Of a stretch of 64,000 nt of DNA, positions 12,302 to 27,300 are shown one piece after another. A model generated the notes under the pieces. It was not told the DNA's origin, made no database searches, and was given only the letters and a program-made list of their open reading frames with translations. Position 1 is the stretch's first letter; each line of letters starts with the position of its first letter. A program made the translations under genes and the position numbers. Source of the stretch: Apoderus coryli (lineage: Eukaryota; Arthropoda; Insecta; Coleoptera; Attelabidae); contig OU452210.1 of assembly GCA_911728435.2 (NCBI GenBank), positions 8,370,001 to 8,434,000 on the forward strand, in the 5' to 3' direction.

Positions 12302-15300
12302 GTAAGTCAAATCTAAAAATAACATAAACAAAGGAATTGTTTAATAGGTGTTGAAAGGAGTTACCTATATTTATGTAGTTGTAGAAACACATCAGTTGTG
12401 TTGTTTTATTTGTCGTTGATGAAAACTATTAACCACGATACAGAGAAGCGACAAGAAAATAAATACATAAATACTGGGAACTGATTTATTCCAATAAAAT
12501 AACAAACAAATATAAGTATTAACTGTTTGCTTTATCAAAATTATTTAACCAAATTTGTATTCAGTCTTTGTATAAGTTGTGGTTAACCATATCTTCACCG
12601 GTTTCAGTAACTTTGGAAGCATTTCAAACTAGTTACTTATGTATTAACTTAAATTTAGCTCCAAAATCTTTGGTTTTACAATCGATCCATTTATTTGAAA
12701 TAATTATATATTGTAGGTTAAAATAGATGAGATAAGGTATATAGGGTTTTAATCCAATTGTTCCTTCAGTTTTGTCACTACTAAGTTTTCTTTTCTATGT
12801 AAGTCTTTTTATTATTCATTTTTCATAATATCTAATGTAATAAAAATTATTTTTATTGAAATAAAGTGGGCATTAAGATAGTGAAAAGTAAAACTCACTT
12901 TTCTCAAAAAATGAAGTATTTGTTAAAGGCAATCAAATAAATATAGTAAATTATTTAATAAACAATTTAAATAGCGTCAAAAACAAGATTTTTTAAAAGT
13001 CATTACAGGCACATCAAAAATTACCAATGCCTGTTACCCATTTATTTTTGCAATTTCACAGAAATATTACCTAATAATATAACTAAGAGTCGAAATAAAA
13101 TATTTCTTTTTTTTTTTTTAATACTGTTGGTGGTTAGTTTATCAAAAAACATAGATTGCTCTTTAAATCATCAAAACATAAAACTATAAAAATATAACAG
13201 TTGACAAAATGTCCAGTAAAATAAATGTTTATAAAAAAAATTACGAGTAAAAATCACTGCAGAATAATTTAAGTTATCATGTCTTAATAACTATTCGATT
13301 TATTGAGAAAAATCAGTTTTAAGTAGGGGCTATAGGGATCAATGGAGTTGTAGAGCTAAAGGGAAGTTTTGAATTTTGATTGAGTTATTTGTTCTATTGA
13401 ATATTTTTTGACCTCATATGCCAGATTAAAACGTTTCGATTTTTCTTCACTTTTTACTTTTTAACGATCTTAACAAAAACAAATATATATTTTTCGATAC
13501 AATACAATAACTATTTAGTACGTATACGAGATATGCTAGGATTTATGACGAGAATAGTATATAAATACAGATTTCCAATATTTATCAGTTTTTATTTGAA
13601 GTAGTAGACAAGAAAAATTGCTCTTATTCAAAATTTTACAAAGCATTAACCTAATGTATTTCAAAGAAAACGTTTTTTCTATCCGTTTTGTATAGTAATC
13701 AACTTTTCCAACACACAAAATATTTACTTTAACTTTAAATTATTTGCGGATGCAAATTCGTCTATTTATTTTGCCACTGATCAAAGTTAAAATAAAATAT
13801 CTAAACTCTTATCATTAAAAATAACCTTTGTGATAAATAATTTGATGTTGTATATATACTTGGTGTCACAATTATAAGATACCTATGGAACCAAATTGTG
13901 ACTATGGCCATAGAAAACTGCGAGACTTACGTTTGTACTCTAAAATGTCGATACTATCCCATAAAATCCGGTTTGGTACGCGTGTTCGGCTTTGTTGAAT
14001 TTTTGAAATTGAAGTATAATCTTGATGTTCGTTTACTCTAACTTTTAATGGTCTACCTGTTTCCAATATAATATCTATTACAATCTTTTGTTTAATTCAA
14101 TCACTGGCGAACTGCCCAAATAATGAGCCATAAGAACAATAAGCTATTACATAATTGATAGATTTTGAGATCTAAATCAAAAATTATTTCGTCTACAGAG
14201 ATGATTTTGGTATGAAACTACAGCGATTATTCTGATTTTGATTTGAAAACATACTAAATAGCACCGATATTATTAAAAAGGAGGATAAAAATTGTCTAAA
14301 ACTAAAGACGAAAATAATTAATCTTTAACCAATTGATATATCTACCTAGTTCACTTCAATTTTGTTGCAGGATGAAAAAAACCAGCTGCTAATTACAAAT
14401 ATCTGGTTAAAGTTGGTAAGTGCCCTACATACATATATATAAATTATAATACCATTATACGTTAAAGATTATCTACCACCACTCGACTTAAATAATGCTA
14501 AAATATACCGATATAATCGAAGAGACTTAATTTAAAAAGTAAATTATCGATCTCGAGGGCGTATAAAAGTTAATTTATCTTCCTTGTTGATCACCTTTTA
14601 CATCACAAAAGCTATTTTACGGGATTGAAAAAAGAACCGTCTTTGTTAGCAAACAAAATTCGGCAGCCAAAAATTCGGGCATTATTTACATAAGGAAATC
14701 CCACAGCATTTTCATACTTTTAGGAATGGAACGACATGAATTTGAGGTGGAATTCATCTGAATACGGTGGAGTCAAAGACCTTCGAATTCCACCTCACCG
14801 TCTTTGGAAACCAGACGTGCTTATGTACAACAGGTAAAAGGCAAATTGCGAACGATTTTTTCCTTATATCTAAGGCATCAAATAACTTTTGCGCCAGAAA
14901 ATATTACGAATACCAGAAATTTTTATGAACTTCAAACGAAAGCGTACCTACGCAGTGATTTTATATATTCGCATTTTTGTTTTAAAAAAAGGTTTTATGA
15001 TTAAACAAATAAGAAATTTTTCTTTTAAAATAGTTTAATGTACAAGCTAAAAAACTTTAATTTTGTTTTAGTATTTTATAAGATCGGTCGATAATAGCAA
15101 AAATGCATAACTTTACGCGAGTGATCCAAAAGGTTTTCTTTCAAATAAAATAGGCCTATGAGATTTTTAATAAAATTGTGTTACTTATAGACAACTGCGA
15201 AATTAACTTTATTATGAAATATAATCGTCTTTATAGATTGAAGTAAATGTACAATACCCTGAAAAAATATAAATGAAATATATCACACACAGATCTTTCT

Positions 15301-18300
15301 TTTCAAATTAGTCTTATCTTCTTGTTATTAACTTTTCCACGAGGTATTCCGGTATTTTTTTGGAGAACACATAACATGATGTATTTATACATATTTCCGA
15401 CATTTATTTATTTTAGCGATATATGGTCATATTTTCTGATAGCAAAAATAAACCACAAGATGTGTTAAATATTCTTTGCAACTTTTGTTTATAAGAAGAG
15501 TCTAGACAGGGGTAGTAGATTATTAGGCCGTATGTTACAAGAGGACTGATTATACTTTCGCCAAGTCTTTTTAAAATTTAAAATATACCTAATTGCAAAC
15601 AGTGTTTTAAAGCAAATAAATGTTTTTTGAATTATATTATTTACTATGAAATCTCATTCAGCTGCAATAATATTCAACTCGATATGCAAATAGTTACTGA
15701 GGTCCTGATAAACTGATTTTGGTACATATAATAATATTTTGGGCTTATCCGCGTTTATTGTCATATTAATGTTATTGCAATACATACTTAATTCCTGAAG
15801 ATCGTCATTTATGTTGCCATTGGTTTCATCGTAATTATTAGATTCCAAATTGGTTGTAGTTTAGCACACAATGCATCTGTCTCAACACATGACTGATTCT
15901 CGAGAAAGATGTGGTTATTTGTGAAATACTGAGACAACTGGAGTTCAACAGCCTTCTCTAACATTTTGCTCAAAATAGGGAGTAGACTAATGGGTCTAAG
16001 GTCGGAGTAATTTTGAGGGTTGGGCACTTTCGGTATGGGAATCCTGTCACTTCGCGTTACTATGGATTGATTTTCGAAATTTTTAAGTAACTAAACTAAA
16101 AAATCTTCGTTTATTATTATTAAAAACGCATAATTATATATTTTAGTGTTACAAGCTCAGTTTGTTATGAACCTTAATCGACTTAAAGATTAGTTATTAC
16201 TTTTTCTATCTGTGTTTGTTGAAATAAACAGTCGAGTGCTCAAAATATAAAAATTGTACCTTTTACTCATTTCTTCATTCTGCCATAGATTGACAGTAGT
16301 AGTCGATTACTGAAACAAAAATGTAATAAAACAGTTATCTTTCTAGTTATTGTTGAACTTTTGGATACAAATGTCGATGTTTATTTAAAATCAAAGGAAA
16401 ATTTATAATCACAATAATAATCAATGTGGCAGTTACATTTAGAATAGCTTAAATTGATCTACTTTTCTACACAACACTGTGAACGAATTAATATATCTAA
16501 ATTGCGCTCATCAAAGTATTTTTTGTTTACTGAATATTATGTGGTTCCAGTGAGTTTCGGGCTAATCTTTATGCGACCTTATGCCTTTGAAATAAAATAG
16601 TATTCTTTTAGACGAACAATTTTTGGCCATATTATAATTATAGTATCTACTTGTTTGCTCTGATTGCTTTTGCTATTAAATTACTTCTAGATTTAAAACT
16701 ACTTTCTTTAATAAATTATTGCCTTTGATATTTTATTCAGTTGTGTAAAACTCACCAAAAGCTCTTTAATGTAACAATAACAAACAATATATGACCGTCC
16801 CTATGTTTCTGTAATTGAAGAGATGAGAAACAAAAGGTTATAAATAACAAACTTTATATTTCCATAGAATCGTTTTCAGAGCACAATTGCTTATATACAG
16901 TTGGAAACAACTGTGCCGACTTTTTTAATTGAAAATCATATATCAATGATTACTATCAAATGTACCTACCCACTTTTCTCTACACTCTGAAAATAGTTCA
17001 TCTCACACAATCAATGTAAATAAGGCAGAGTCTTGACTCACATTATGTTGCTGTTTCATTGTTCAAATATAATTCTTTTATTTTATGAAGTAATCCATTC
17101 AAAGAGGAGCGATGATTAATGTATAAATCAAACGGCGTCTGCTCCACAAATAATTCTTTTTATCAGGATGGTAAATCTCATTATGTTGTACCTCTGTTGC
17201 ATTATTTGAACGGTGGTAGACATGTGCATTTTGTTTTAATTTTTAAGAAATCTTCACATCAGAAAACCTGATAAATTTGCACTGTCAAGATATCCCTCTT
17301 ATGGGTAAAGGTCTTTCTCTGATATTTTTTTTGCAAACCTCTCAGAGCAGTAATTAAAAATTGAGGGAATTTTAAAGGAAATACTTTTTTTCGTAAAACA
17401 ACACAAATAAATTTGCCGAAGATAATGTCATCAGTCTTCAGTAATAAATATATAAACCTTATATTCTAAAATAATGATGAAATTTTGAATTATTTTTGTT
17501 AATATTTGGTGACTTCTCTTTGTTATCTAAAAAATTATGGAAACGATTTGTTGGTTTAAGCAAATGTCGAAATTTGCTGCTGTTTTCTTTAAACCTAACC
17601 ATTACGACAAAAACAGCGACAAACCATGTAATAAAAAATTTACAATAGTTGTAATTTATTATATTAAAATTAAATTTGCAAGTAATTAAAAAAATAATAA
17701 ATTATTTAAAACATTACCAGATGGATAGAGAAGATTTAAATGTCTTTGATTGGAGTCTACTATAATTCACTATTAATCAATCTATTGCACTTTGTATTAG
17801 TATAATTGAAATATAGCTTCAGCTATCTAAGAACTAGTAGCTCAGAATCCACCGGGAAGCGTGGACACTCATGTATAAAGCAAAATGAAGCGTATTAATT
17901 TCTGGCGCAAAAGTATCACATGTATTAGATATGGGAGAGACGGTTATTAAAGAGTCTTGTTCACACAGTGCTGATGAAGGATTTGACGGCACTTATCCCG
18001 TCAACGTGGTTGTACGAAACAACGGAAGTTGTATGTATGTTCCGCCAGGTATTTTTAAAAGCACATGCAAAATCGATATTACGTGGTTTCCATTTGATGA
18101 TCAACGATGTCACATGAAATTTGGAAGCTGGACCTATGACGGGCTACAAGTAAGTTTATCAGATGAAATCTTGATTATGACATAACTTCCAAACGGTAAC
18201 AAATATTTCTAAAAACTACAACTACAATAAAACGTTTTATAGGAGGTTCTAATAATAAATTGTATCGTGAAAAGAAACACGAGATTGTAACACATGGAAA

Positions 18301-21300
18301 CTCATTTATTAGACAACTAAAATCTTTATAAGATCCGTATGTTTAGGAAAACAGGAATTATTAAAATTTTGATTTCTCTTCCACAGTCACAATTGGGCTC
18401 TCACAAAGAGTTAGTTCTGACATCCCTAAAATACTTTGTTAGAAATATTCACAATCAATTTCATAATTGAAAAAACTTTCCACCATTAATATTTCCTCTT
18501 CAGCAATGAATATTAAAACCGGAGAGTCACATTTTGTTTTATTTTCGAGGAAAACACTTTAAAAGTATATTTGTGCAATCCGTTACTCTTTAAAATCCTA
18601 TCTATCTTATTTTCTGAGAAAAACTAGATGCTTTCATACATTGAGGGCATTCTCAAAGGAGGCGTTAAGGGTTGAAGCCTTCCCCAGACTCTTTCAAAAG
18701 CTTCTGGATACTTTAATAATATATTATTGCCATAGCAGCCTACCAGTTAATTTTTTAAATTTCCATACTGCAGAAATTATATATACGTATGACTTTTTGT
18801 ATATATAATTTAATCAGCTTTTCTGAAAGTTGAAATAAAATGTAACGTAATATCTTATAATGGATGCGTGTAACTTAATATCCTAAAATGGATATAGTCG
18901 TCTTGGGTTAAGGTAGAGTAGGTGTTAGCTAATATTTGAATAGTTTGCTGCTACACTTCACATAGAAATTGGATAAGGTTTCAAAATGTATTCGAAATCA
19001 AAGAATATACAACCGGAGCACGACGGAGTCCAATACAAAATCGAAGAATTACAGAAATAATGTAATAATGCTAATCTTGTAATGTATTAGCTAGTAGAGC
19101 TACAAACTCAAAACATTTTTCTATTTGCGAGAACGGAATCCATCCCAGTGAGTGAGGATACACATGGAGACCAATAGGGTCTAGGTCCATTTATACTGAA
19201 GCTACTAAGGGTTATGTTTATCTTTAAAATCAATTCTCATTTTCAAAATATATTAAATAAACATGTGTCTAATGTATATTTCGATTTTAATATTGCTTTA
19301 GCTTTGCCTGGTAATATTCTTTTATTCATAAAAAGTTTGTATTTCATCATTTTATTTTTCATTAAATACACGCCCAAAATATGAAAAGTTTTCTCCCCTT
19401 GTTCGAGAAGTAACACTTTTAAATGTTAGAAGTAATAAATTTCCATTTTTTTTTCGTTATTTCAAAAAGAAAATTTTCCGCCTGAATGTACGAGTCGCAC
19501 AAAGGTCAAGCCTACCATACTTTAATAAAAATATGACATAAATTTAAAAGTATCACAGAAATAAATACGTACACTCGAAGGGAAACAAGAACGTTTCTTT
19601 TTTTAATGACGTCTGGAATATCATCGAATTTTATTTCATTCACGTTTTGCTATAACAAGGAAAGTACAATTTGTCACTAACATCTAGCTAAAAATGGAAC
19701 ACTTCCAAAAATAATTTAGGAGAAACTTGTTATGTGGTAATAAGTCTTTTCATGAATGACGTGCATCGAAATTAAAGCCGCAAAATTTTATGCTTGCCTT
19801 TTTCCCAATAACCACAATGATTCCACAGTCGGCAATTTATTATCGTTGTATTTTTCTAAAACAAATATCTATTTTTTATTGATGATTAGGTCAGCTGTAA
19901 GGTAATACTTGAAATATTGGGAAAGACAACACAATATTCGATTAACGAGGGGGCGTATTTAATTCCGCGGTATGATAAAGCTGGAAATTAAAAATGCAAT
20001 ATTATTTTTCTTTTGCAATTTTACTAATTTGTTTATACCTTCATAAAAATGTTGAACCTTTCATCGAAAAATACGCCGAAACATATAATTTTTGTATAGG
20101 TATTATATATAAGTGCAACTAGAATGTTAATTTTTTATTTATTTGTAATGGTTACATTTTCTTTACTGCAATCTGGATGATTTTATTGTTTATAAAGTTT
20201 TTACAGATCATTTTATGTCATTATATTATTATAAACAGCACTTACTATTAAGAGATCTTTCCCCGTGGGCGAATTGAAGTTCTAGAAATTTACTGGTAAA
20301 AATAATTTTATGCTCTGTATTTCAAAGTTATTCTAAGCTATCAGGAAAGTGTTATACTTATATAATATGTATGATATGTCATATACTCTACGAAACGACA
20401 TAAAAATTCAATATCTTGAGACAAAAAACAAAAACTTCGTTTATCTGTGACATGTGTGCATTAGAGAATATAGCGTTTTTGGAGACATTTCAAATTTTTA
20501 TTTTGCATTAAGCAGATATCGGGAAAATGATATAATAATTGAAGAATTTTTTTTAAATCTACTAATATTCAAAAATTTGTATATTATAAAATAGCCCCTA
20601 AGTTAAATTTTTAATATATTTTTTTAAATATATAGTAGAATACCACCCAGTGGCGTTAAACTTTTATTTCCAAACATCTGATTGCTAAAACTGAACTACA
20701 GATAAAACAGAAGTGAAATAAGGAACTTCTCTTTTGAACTTATGAAAAGCTGGTAATTTGTATAAACAAGAGGTTTGCGTTTCATTAAATTTCTTAGAAG
20801 TTTCGTATTCAAACCTCTTTAGTTTTCAACTGCTATAATTTATTGTTTCCAATACAAACTTTTTAGATATATAATTAACTATTTTATAAGTAAAACTTTC
20901 AGAAAAAGATTATTATTATTAAAAGATAATTTTCGTTGCCATATTGAAAGTTTTTTTCCGGTAGATCTTAAGATCACTGTTGCCAAACAAAACATATCTT
21001 TAATGTATTTATTCTAAATTAGTTTTGTTAACAAATAACGGCGTAGTTTATTAGTTTTGTTTATTCCTTTCCCATTTAAAATGAATCGCATAGTAATAAA
21101 ATCTACATTGAAATTCACCATTTAAAATCAAATAATCCTGGAGCTTCTCGCCCTTCCACAAACACGGGTCAATACCGCTCCCTTTAATTTGTATTAAAAA
21201 TTCAAACGCTTGATGTGCAAAAGTATTTCAAACTCCTTTTCATTTCTTAACATCAACCATTTGTTTAATCGAATGATATTTCCACCCTTCGTTCAAATGT

Positions 21301-24300
21301 TTAGGATATAAAAAGGAAATTCATAACAATATCAATATTGTTGGAACTCAACAATTAAAAACGAATATTATACAACGTGTCCAGTTAATATCACCCAACT
21401 TTATCGTTTTTTTAAAGATTTTGGCTTTAGAAAAAAAACAATAAAATGTGGAACGTAGATTGCGTAATATATCAATTTTGTGTAAAATGATCTATGTTAA
21501 AAAAATAGCTATGGTTACTTCAACTAATTGTTAATAAACGGGTTTAATCATACCAGATACATGTAGACTGTTGTTCTGACCGACTTAGTTATTTTCTTTT
21601 TCATATTATAGGAACAAGTTATTAGTTTCTTTATACGTACTGATGATATTTCGTACATATGAAAATTATTTGTATCGCTCTTATGCTATTTTGAAAACTC
21701 TGACGTTTTATTAAAAAATAAATATCATATCTTATTCTTATTAAAAAGTTGATTAATTCTAAACATTTTTATTTTAAATTAAAGTTGACATACAAGCAAT
21801 AAATAAAGATTATCATATATGCATTAAAAATAGTATCGTCAATTTTATAAAAGTCATTTCTTCCATTTCGTTTTATGTGCTCACTGATTAAATGTATTGA
21901 TTATTATTATTGTCGGTTTCCACTGTATATTTTCATCATTTTGAGCATTTCAATCATTCCGAGGTTTGCATTCATTTTTTTTTTTTTTGTGAAGTATATT
22001 TCATTTGAGGAGATGGATATTTTTAAACATATTGTAGAATTGTGAAGGCATTAATTTTTTGTCATAAAACTTTTGGATTTTGAAAACAAATCAATAACCT
22101 ATGGCAAAGATTAATCAAATAATGCGGATTGCTTATTGAAGCTCACACTTACGCAATATTCGTTTGTTACAGCTAAGGAATACACACGTGTATTGTACAT
22201 TAAGTATGTTAAATGTGAATCTAGAGAACGACGTTGCTATCAGAAGAAAGTTTAATTAAGCTGTGTGATCCTGTTGGGATAAGTGGTTTTGGATCTTCAA
22301 AAATATTAAATTTCTCCCTTTATTGATGGCATGTGTTGTTTGCTACGAAATTCGAAAAAGTTCTTTCTTAAAAAAGCTCTTAAAATTATTCTCCAACAAT
22401 TCTGTGCTATCATGGATGGGGTCCTGTATCTGTATTTTCCCACTCCTGAATCGCTATTCTAGACTCGCAATTGCTAAGGTAAATATGACCGCGTTTGTTG
22501 TTGTTCAGTCCAGAAGACCATTAGTATTTCTCAGACGTTGTATATCATTGTTGTATTAGTTTCAAATTTCTAAATTTGCATAGCTAATATATTGAAATAT
22601 TTATCATAGACAATAATATTAGTGCTACATTTATAAATGTATTTAACGCTCTTGTGTTAGCTCTAAACATACATCAAACCCAACAGAAAACCACCACCTA
22701 GATCTATTCGATTGCCATTTATATGTTTAGCCGCCATGGTTCAAGGAAGAATGAAAGGAGTAACCCATTGATCAGACAGACAGCTAGAATCCTTTGGTAG
22801 AAGTTTAACCCAGTCGGAAATGTATATAGTAACCCATCGAAATCAAAGGGTGGACTTCTGGATATTCGCAGAACTTACCTGTGATTAATAAAAATATTTT
22901 TAATGTTAATATATGTTTCAATGGCATTTGTACTGGGTAGAAGATTAAACACCAGGACAAAAGCTCTACACCGATCAAGATTTACATGCAGCATTTGGCT
23001 TGAAGTGTTATTCAGTGTACCTAGATGAGAGTTTACTCAGCAAATTGTGGCTCAGAATAGACCCTAGTTTAGCAGCAGAGTAGGCGCTATTTCGGAGCAA
23101 TTTCAAATTAAAATATACTATAAACCGTAAAATAACACGTAAATGGTTGCAAAGACTCCATCAGGTATACGTCAATAAATTTCAAGAACGCACATGATCT
23201 GCATTAAATTGTAAAATCACAACCACTTCTAAACCATATCCATATTCGGTGTACATAAATCCCTATTTAAAAATACAAAATCGCTACAGTTCTGATGTAA
23301 TGAGCCGTGGCGTCTACTGTGCTGATTCCGCATACTGAAAACAAAATGATTGATGTGGGTCGATTAATTCGGTGTATAACTAAAAAGTAAGATGAATCTG
23401 CTATTCAAGGGTGGGAAGTTGAGGATGTAATTCTTTGAGAGATGTTACGGGGTTGAATTCATAAATAAAAAGTAAAATATAAATTTAGAGTTTGTTTGTA
23501 TTTATAAATCTAGGTTCCGTATAAATAGTGTAGGTATACTACCGTTGTAGCTCCCACGTAGGTCAAAAAGTCAGCATGCTTACGCCGTTGCTTTATCGTC
23601 GCTGGCATACTGCCAAACTTTAGCGAATCGACGAATACTCGTCATGAATTATATCTAAACTACCGCAAAAAGTCATAAGTAGAAAAATTCCATTAACGGT
23701 AAAAACATATTTGTTTACTAGTTATTCTATAAATAATCAAGAAAATGTAAAAATAATGACTCAGTTGTCTAATGCAACATAATCCATGAATATTTTTCAA
23801 ATTTAAATTATTTATAACAAAGCATTACTCAATTTGAGATACATTTGAAACTATGTGTTCAGCTGTTAATTTTCGACAATAATATAAATTATTATTTGAC
23901 CTTATTTCCAATAAAAATTAAATAGGCTGCCAAATTCTAATTTAGAAAAATACATGTTAGTTTTATAGCAATGTCCAACTATACTCAACTTGATTAATAT
24001 GTTGAAAACCAATTTTACATGTGCAGAATTCACAGTGATAAATGAACTATTTCACTCCAAAATGGTAAGACAAATTTATCTCGATTTCCTTTGGAAATTG
24101 TCTCAACGGCACTTCACTAAAAAAGGTACAAGATGAATAGCGGAATTTAGATTTAAATTGATTACAAACATTTAAAAACAAATTTTGTAAAATAATAGAA
24201 CAATGATTTCTCTTTTTAATAGAATTACTGCTTTATATATAGACATGAAACTGATATAACTTTACTCAAATATAATAAGAAAGTATATTGTTATACAGAT

Positions 24301-27300
24301 ATTTGAAGTTATAAATGTTTTCATTAAAAAAACATCTAGAACTGAATAAAGTTATACCTGATAGGTAGTTCGATTTAGGACTGGCGCTATCGCTTTGCGA
24401 TCGTGACACTTTTCAACTACGAATCCAATAGATCCGTGCGCTAGCAGTGTTTTAATAGGATAGTAAATTATCATTGCCGGTTTAGCTCTATTCATTTCTT
24501 GAAAATAAAGACTTTCGATCCTTATCCGAATAATGTTACAGTCAGTTGGACAAGAGTATAAAAATCCGTACAATACCCACTTACTATGCTAGAGCTATCT
24601 TGAGAATTGGGAATAAACCGCAAAATCGAGAATTTGGTTTCATACAAGGACTGACACAGCATACTTAACAACACATATTGCCTGTATATTTATTTCTAAT
24701 ATGGACACACTGTATAGATTCGTACTTCCTTTGAATTTTTCTCGTTAATAATCAATCAAAGAAAATGTGATTGACAACCATTTCTTATAATGTAATAAAT
24801 TCATCATGTGATTTCTTTTTTAGTGATAAAAGGGAGTAAAAACATCTTATAAAATCTGCCTTTACTTCATTTTCAACGTGCCCGCATAAAATGATTGACA
24901 TAAAATGCTTTGACAGAAACATATGATCTTTTACAGATAAACTACGTTTAACGCAAATTACAAAGTATTAAAATCGACGAGAATCTTTCACAAACTTAAT
25001 TTATATTGAAGTTTTATTGCCGGTTTATTTTACATTTAAAGTAGGTACCAATGATAAATTTAAATGCGCATAAATGAAGCCTGATAACAATAAAATTAAT
25101 TTTATGGTATTTCGGACATTAAAATCGTGTTTTAATGTCCGTAAGTCATATAGAACAAAAGTAACTTTGTGGCATTTCATACGCAAACAGACTCGACATA
25201 CATCAATAGATCATTTTGTTTAAATTACAGGGATGTACTTAGAATTAAGTCTTTATTGTTCAAGTGGTAAAACGTGTTTTTCAATATTACTCTACGCCAA
25301 AGGTTCCCTCATCGATTATATCAATTTACATAATTAAAATCATAGTCAATCATTTAATTCTTTTTCTCTTTTTTTATAAACAGAAATAATAATTGTTTGA
25401 CGACAGACTATTGCCTAAGGCGAATAGCGAAAACGCATAAAGTAAGTATTTAAGATATTTTGAGGATGCAAATTGGTTGATTCTTCATTGATAATTATGA
25501 AGAAATATTGTTCAATCCAAAAAATCTGGTTTATGTTTTTCTTTGGTGTTAGGTGTCTGTCTCTACAGTTAACTTCTCAAAAATATGGGCATGAAGCAGT
25601 TCAGACTAGAGCTGAGAAATTTTTCTACAAATAAATGTTTTTATTTCGTTCAAGAATTTTTCGACTGTGATATTACCTTTTAGCAAGTTGTTTTTTTTTT
25701 TTGTGTTTATTTACTTATTTATTTATTTACAACATACAGATCTGACAGTCCAATTATATATTGAAATTTGTATAATCTAATAACAATAACACTAATAAAG
25801 TTAACATTAATAACATAAAGTAAAAACAAAAAAATAGAAATTCCAAAATAGAAAAATATACCATAAGTATAAAACAAGTTCAAAGTTATTGATCGAACTT
25901 CAAGAAATTTACGATTAATTTTTTAAACTTAATTAGATTGTCATTGAAAATATCACAATGATGTTGACATTGATTGCAGTTTCTTGACATCATTGAAATC
26001 GAGTTGGGAGTTCGTTCTTGGTATTACTGTGATAAATGTTTTATTGTTGGTGGTGGGAGTTTTTATCGAGGGCACTAGTATATTAATTTTCTCTAGTATA
26101 GTTGGGTCACAAACTATATTATTAATTATTTCGAATAAATAACATACACCCTGTAACGGCAAACAAAACTTTCCTAATTCTTTATTTAATTGTCATAACC
26201 AACGTGTCGAGAGGTTATATATAGGTACTAATAAAATAAAAAAGTTTTAAATTGTATCTGATTGTATATAAACAAAAATTCTAATGTTATATTTGTATTC
26301 ATTATGTCTTTGTCTGTTATTTTTTATAAATTGATTATATTTTAGTCTAACGGTCATGCAATTATTAATAAATAATAATAAAGGGAAAAATTCTGCGTTT
26401 ACCTGTGAAAACGTTGGTTGTTAGTTGTTACAATGAAATAAAAAACTTGCAATTAAAATAAAAAAAAAACTATTATAAAAATAAGATTCAAAAAAGAATA
26501 CCTAGGAAATAGTTAATGTTGGCAGCAATAATATATGTCTGACAAAGCGTTACTCCCGTAGAATATAGCAAGAACATATTGTGTTTCAGGTCCTAGCTTG
26601 ATGTTATCGTTTATCAACATAAATAGGTAATAAATTGAAAGAATCTGAAAGGTGGATGTTAGCCACCATCGAAAAATCCAGAACGTCAATCATATTTTTC
26701 AAGAATTAAAATTGCAACCTCATTTAAATTTTCAAGGAAGTAGTGAAAGCAGGAGACGCCGCGCCGTGTCGTCTAGCCAAGTGGATGTTACCTATACAAT
26801 ACGATTGGTGGAACAAGGCAAAACAAATGTTCATTTACTGTATCACATATGGGTTTTTTGGTTTTTGCCGCTACCGTAAACGTATTAGGGCTAACTGTAA
26901 CATAATAGGAACCCACTTTAATTAATGCGACCACAGCTTTTGGTCAGAGTAATCGTGAGGGTATCAGGAGGCCAATAAATAATAATGTGTACCTAATAGG
27001 TATTATTTCTCATAATGGATCTAGTAGTTTAAAATAATTAAAGCGGCAAGAAAAATACGATTGGCCTTGCCGATTATAAATTAAGGTCTATATAAACAAA
27101 ACAGTTGTCACATATTTTATTGTTTTGTGGTCTATACGATCAATATACCACCGATGAAAATGATTATAGAATGACTATCAAAGCACCAACTAACTCCTAT
27201 TTCAAGGATACTTAATTTCACTCCTGCATTATTCCTTTAAACATATAGGAAGGAGATAATCGAAGTAAAATTCCTTAGATATTTGTTCAATCGTTACTAG

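Noticed and set aside
26652..26879. Overlapping plus-strand frames in a locally GC-richer patch
   Set aside because: Neither frame resembles a known family, and there are no convincing splice sites joining them to receptor exons.
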